Assembly (NCBI GenBank): GCA_964006375.1
Contig: OZ023264.1
Span: forward strand, 17,060,225 to 17,124,224
Direction of reading: 5' to 3'
DNA length: 64,000 bases
Source: Tillus elongatus
Taxonomy: Eukaryota > Arthropoda > Insecta > Coleoptera > Cleridae
The notes beneath the pieces were generated by a model. That model was not told where the DNA came from, did not search any database, and saw nothing but the letters and a program-made list of their open reading frames with translations. Made by a program: the position numbers and the translations under genes. This document shows positions 62,144-64,000 of the stretch, in pieces (within the stretch, counting starts at the first letter, position 1; each line of letters begins with the position of its first letter).

Positions 62144-64000
62144 GGCGCACTGAAAACGAAAGAGACCGATTTGCGTCCAGAGAAATTAAAAAAAACGCTG
62201 AAACACGTCAATTTTAATATTGAGGAGGACATGTTTTGACATAAAACTTAATTTTGTCACATCAACCCCTTAAGGGTGGTTATAACAACACTTATATTTC
62301 AAATAGGGAACATGGGTCGAGTGTTACATCATTTGAAAGCTATTTCTTTTCTGAATTCAGCACACTAATTTTTTTGGAAGTTTTATCAACTCGTTTAAAA
62401 ATTATTCAAAGTGAAGATGCAAAAACGCATTTCACTCGTTCCGATAAGAAATGTGCTGGTAGTCAATGTTTTATTGGTTTGTAAACAAAAAAAATGGACT
62501 ATCAGAACATTTCTTATCGGAATGAGTTCAGTTTATCGGTCGGTTTGATACTTGATAGTACTACCGAAAATTAATTTCACAATGGTGTATTCTGTAGAAG
62601 AAAGAGTTGAAATAAATACTCTTTTTTTTCAAAAACGATGACTGTGCCAACCGTACCGCAAATTTGTTTAATGAACGACATCCGAACAGACATGTTAACA
62701 GAAAATACATTTTGGAGTTAGTTGCAAAGTTTCGAAAAAGTCGTTCAGTAGCCAACAAAAAACGGGATCCTGCACGTGAATTTCAGGTTAGAAATGAGAC
62801 TATTGAGATTGAAGTTTTAGGACAAATTGCTGTAGACCCAACTTTGAGCACGAGAAAATTGGCCACTGTTTCAAACATCAAAAGAAGAACTATTCAGCGA
62901 ATATTGAAGCATCATAAATTTCACCCGTATAAAATTCATCTTGTACAACAATTGAATGAAGATGATTTTGATCGGCGGTTGGAGTTTTGTGAAGTTATGT
63001 CTGCACGAATAGCTGATAACGGGAACTTTCTGTTCAATATCTGTTTTTCAGACGAGTGTGCGTTTTTATTAAACTCTACAGTCAATTGTCATAATTGTCG
63101 TTATTGGGAAGATAATAATTCAAGAAATTTTCACGAAGTCCACACTCAAACTCCACAGAAATTGAATGTCTGGACTGGCATTTTTGGAGACCGCTTAACC
63201 GGGTCAATTTTTCTTGATGGCAATTTGAGAGGCGAAACGTATTTGGAGTTACTAGAAAATATCCTTTACCCTCTACTAATTCACATTGTTGAAAATGATG
63301 ATCGCTATCAAGAAAATCAATTAGTGTTTCAACAAGATGGAGCGCTCCTACGCATTTTTCACAACGTGTTGGGGAGTTTTTGAACAGGGAGTTTTAAGAG
63401 CAATGGATTGGGCGTAGAGGTGCTATTAAGTTGCCCCTAGATCATCGGAACTCACTTAGACTTCTTTCTATGGGGCATTTTATGGGTAGAATTTACGCAA
63501 CAGAACCGGAGTCTCTGGAAGAATTGCGACGACGCATTGTTGAAGAATGCCATCTAATAACTGCACAAGTGCTCCAGAATGTCACAGCTCTTTTTGAACA
63601 AAATTTGTACTTTTGTATGGAAGCTGGTGGTCAACAATATGAACAGTTACTTAACTGAATAAACATTTTTCAACGTTTAGATTTGTTTTTTAGTTTTTTT
63701 ACGAAAAATTGACTAAGTAGTGCATTTCTTATCACAATGAATGAAATACGTTCTTTCAACTCCAACTGTTAATTATTTTTAAACCTGTTGATAAAACTTT
63801 CAAATAAATTAGTGTACTGAATTCAGAAAAGAAAGAGCTTTCAAATGATGTAACACTCGACCCATGTTCCCTATTTAAAATACAAGGGTTTTTATCACCA
63901 CCCTTAAGGGGTTGATGTAACAAAGTTGAGTTTTATGTCAAAACATGTCTCCCTCAATATTAAAATTAATGTGTTTCAGCGTTTCTTAAAAAAAATTCTC
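62140..64000 (+). mobile_element. Mariner-superfamily transposon, copy 3 (cut by window end)
   Basis: The left tip GGGTGGCGCACTGAAAACG begins at 62140 right after (TA)n. Long TIR landmarks match copy 1 (CACGTCAATTTTAATATTGA; CATGGGTCGAGTGTTACATC). The 3' TIR is present up to CAGCGTTTCTTAAAAAAAAT at the window edge, so only the outer 40 bp or so of the right end is outside the window. Hairpin arms lie at 62434-62464 and 62495-62526. Confidence 0.9.
62582..63658 (+). pseudogene. DD41D-type mariner-superfamily transposase, copy 3, inactivated
   Basis: The ATG at 62582 starts VYSVEERVEI, but a T-run near 62625 carries one extra T and shifts frame. From 62664 the frame is open for about 239 codons: NERHPNRHVNRKYILELVAK, RRTIQRILKHHKFHPYKIH, the first catalytic Asp in CFSDECAF, NCHNCRYWEDNN, KLNVWTGIFGDRL and FQQDGA with the second Asp. 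An insertion after GGAGCG near 63343 shifts frame; the SPD/TPLD block with the third Asp is degraded around 63440 (HRNSLRLL in the open frame). The C-terminus is EELRRRIVEECHLI, FEQNLYFCMEAGGQQYEQLL. The longest intact stretch of the three copies, but inactive. Confidence 0.9.

Overview
This window is AT-rich, transposon-dense DNA from a eukaryote, most likely an arthropod and probably an insect. The evidence is nuclear-type tRNA genes, a 5S rRNA-derived copy, tRNA-derived SINE sequence, non-LTR retrotransposons of several clades, a DIRS-like element, DD41D-type mariner-superfamily transposases and about twenty long (TA)n tracts. I see no intact host protein-coding gene and nothing bacterial. 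The order of the animal cannot be settled from what is here. The only features that look like functional genes are two tRNA genes on the minus strand, Gln(CTG) near 17.9 kb and Val(AAC) near 18.9 kb.

The dominant family is a non-autonomous element that I infer to be Helentron-like (HINE/DINE-like); it is called HINE-like below. Its left end is a hairpin, TTAGTGAATTTTC paired with GAAAATTCACTAA, followed by GAGGAGATC. Next come a (TA)n tract and a conserved AT-rich body. The right end is GAAAATTCGCTACC, then an ACGCA/TGCGT hairpin, then CCAGAC against a run of T. Near-complete copies lie at 4.19-6.43, 15.56-17.64, 21.08-22.39, 29.10-30.42, 36.48-37.09 and 43.77-45.08 kb. Partial or interrupted copies are scattered through most of the window. 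Two copies carry internal GC-rich sequence that forms tandem repeats (4.9-5.9 kb) or an approximately 860-bp palindrome (16.35-17.21 kb).

Class II elements: three damaged copies of one mariner-superfamily transposon (10.84-12.75, 26.64-28.40 and 62.14 kb to the end), and two other DDD transposase remnants (32.5-33.6 and 38.97-40.82 kb). There is also a TA-flanked MITE (24.55-25.36 kb) and two very large palindromic elements (38.55-41.08 and 49.02-50.72 kb). In both palindromes a second element with CAGGG tips sits exactly at the central TA. Several of these elements are inside, or flush against, the (TA)n tract of a HINE-like copy, so the tracts look like landing sites for TA-targeting transposons.

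Retroelements: a 5'-truncated LINE with a (TTA)n tail (1.45-3.49 kb); an RNase H-containing LINE split by a HINE-like insertion (3.76-4.19 and 6.43-6.63 kb); and a CR1/L2-like LINE family in five fragments (7.95-9.19, 22.62-23.87, 41.08-41.35, 53.08-53.59 and 55.21-56.65 kb). There is also an R1-like LINE whose order and orientation fit twin-primed 5' inversion (46.2-47.3 kb), an RTE-type LINE (51.7-52.95 kb) and a DIRS-like remnant (58.6-61.2 kb). All are broken by frameshifts, stops or truncation. A hAT/ZMYM-type zinc-finger fragment lies between two inverted HINE-like ends (19.47-20.38 kb).
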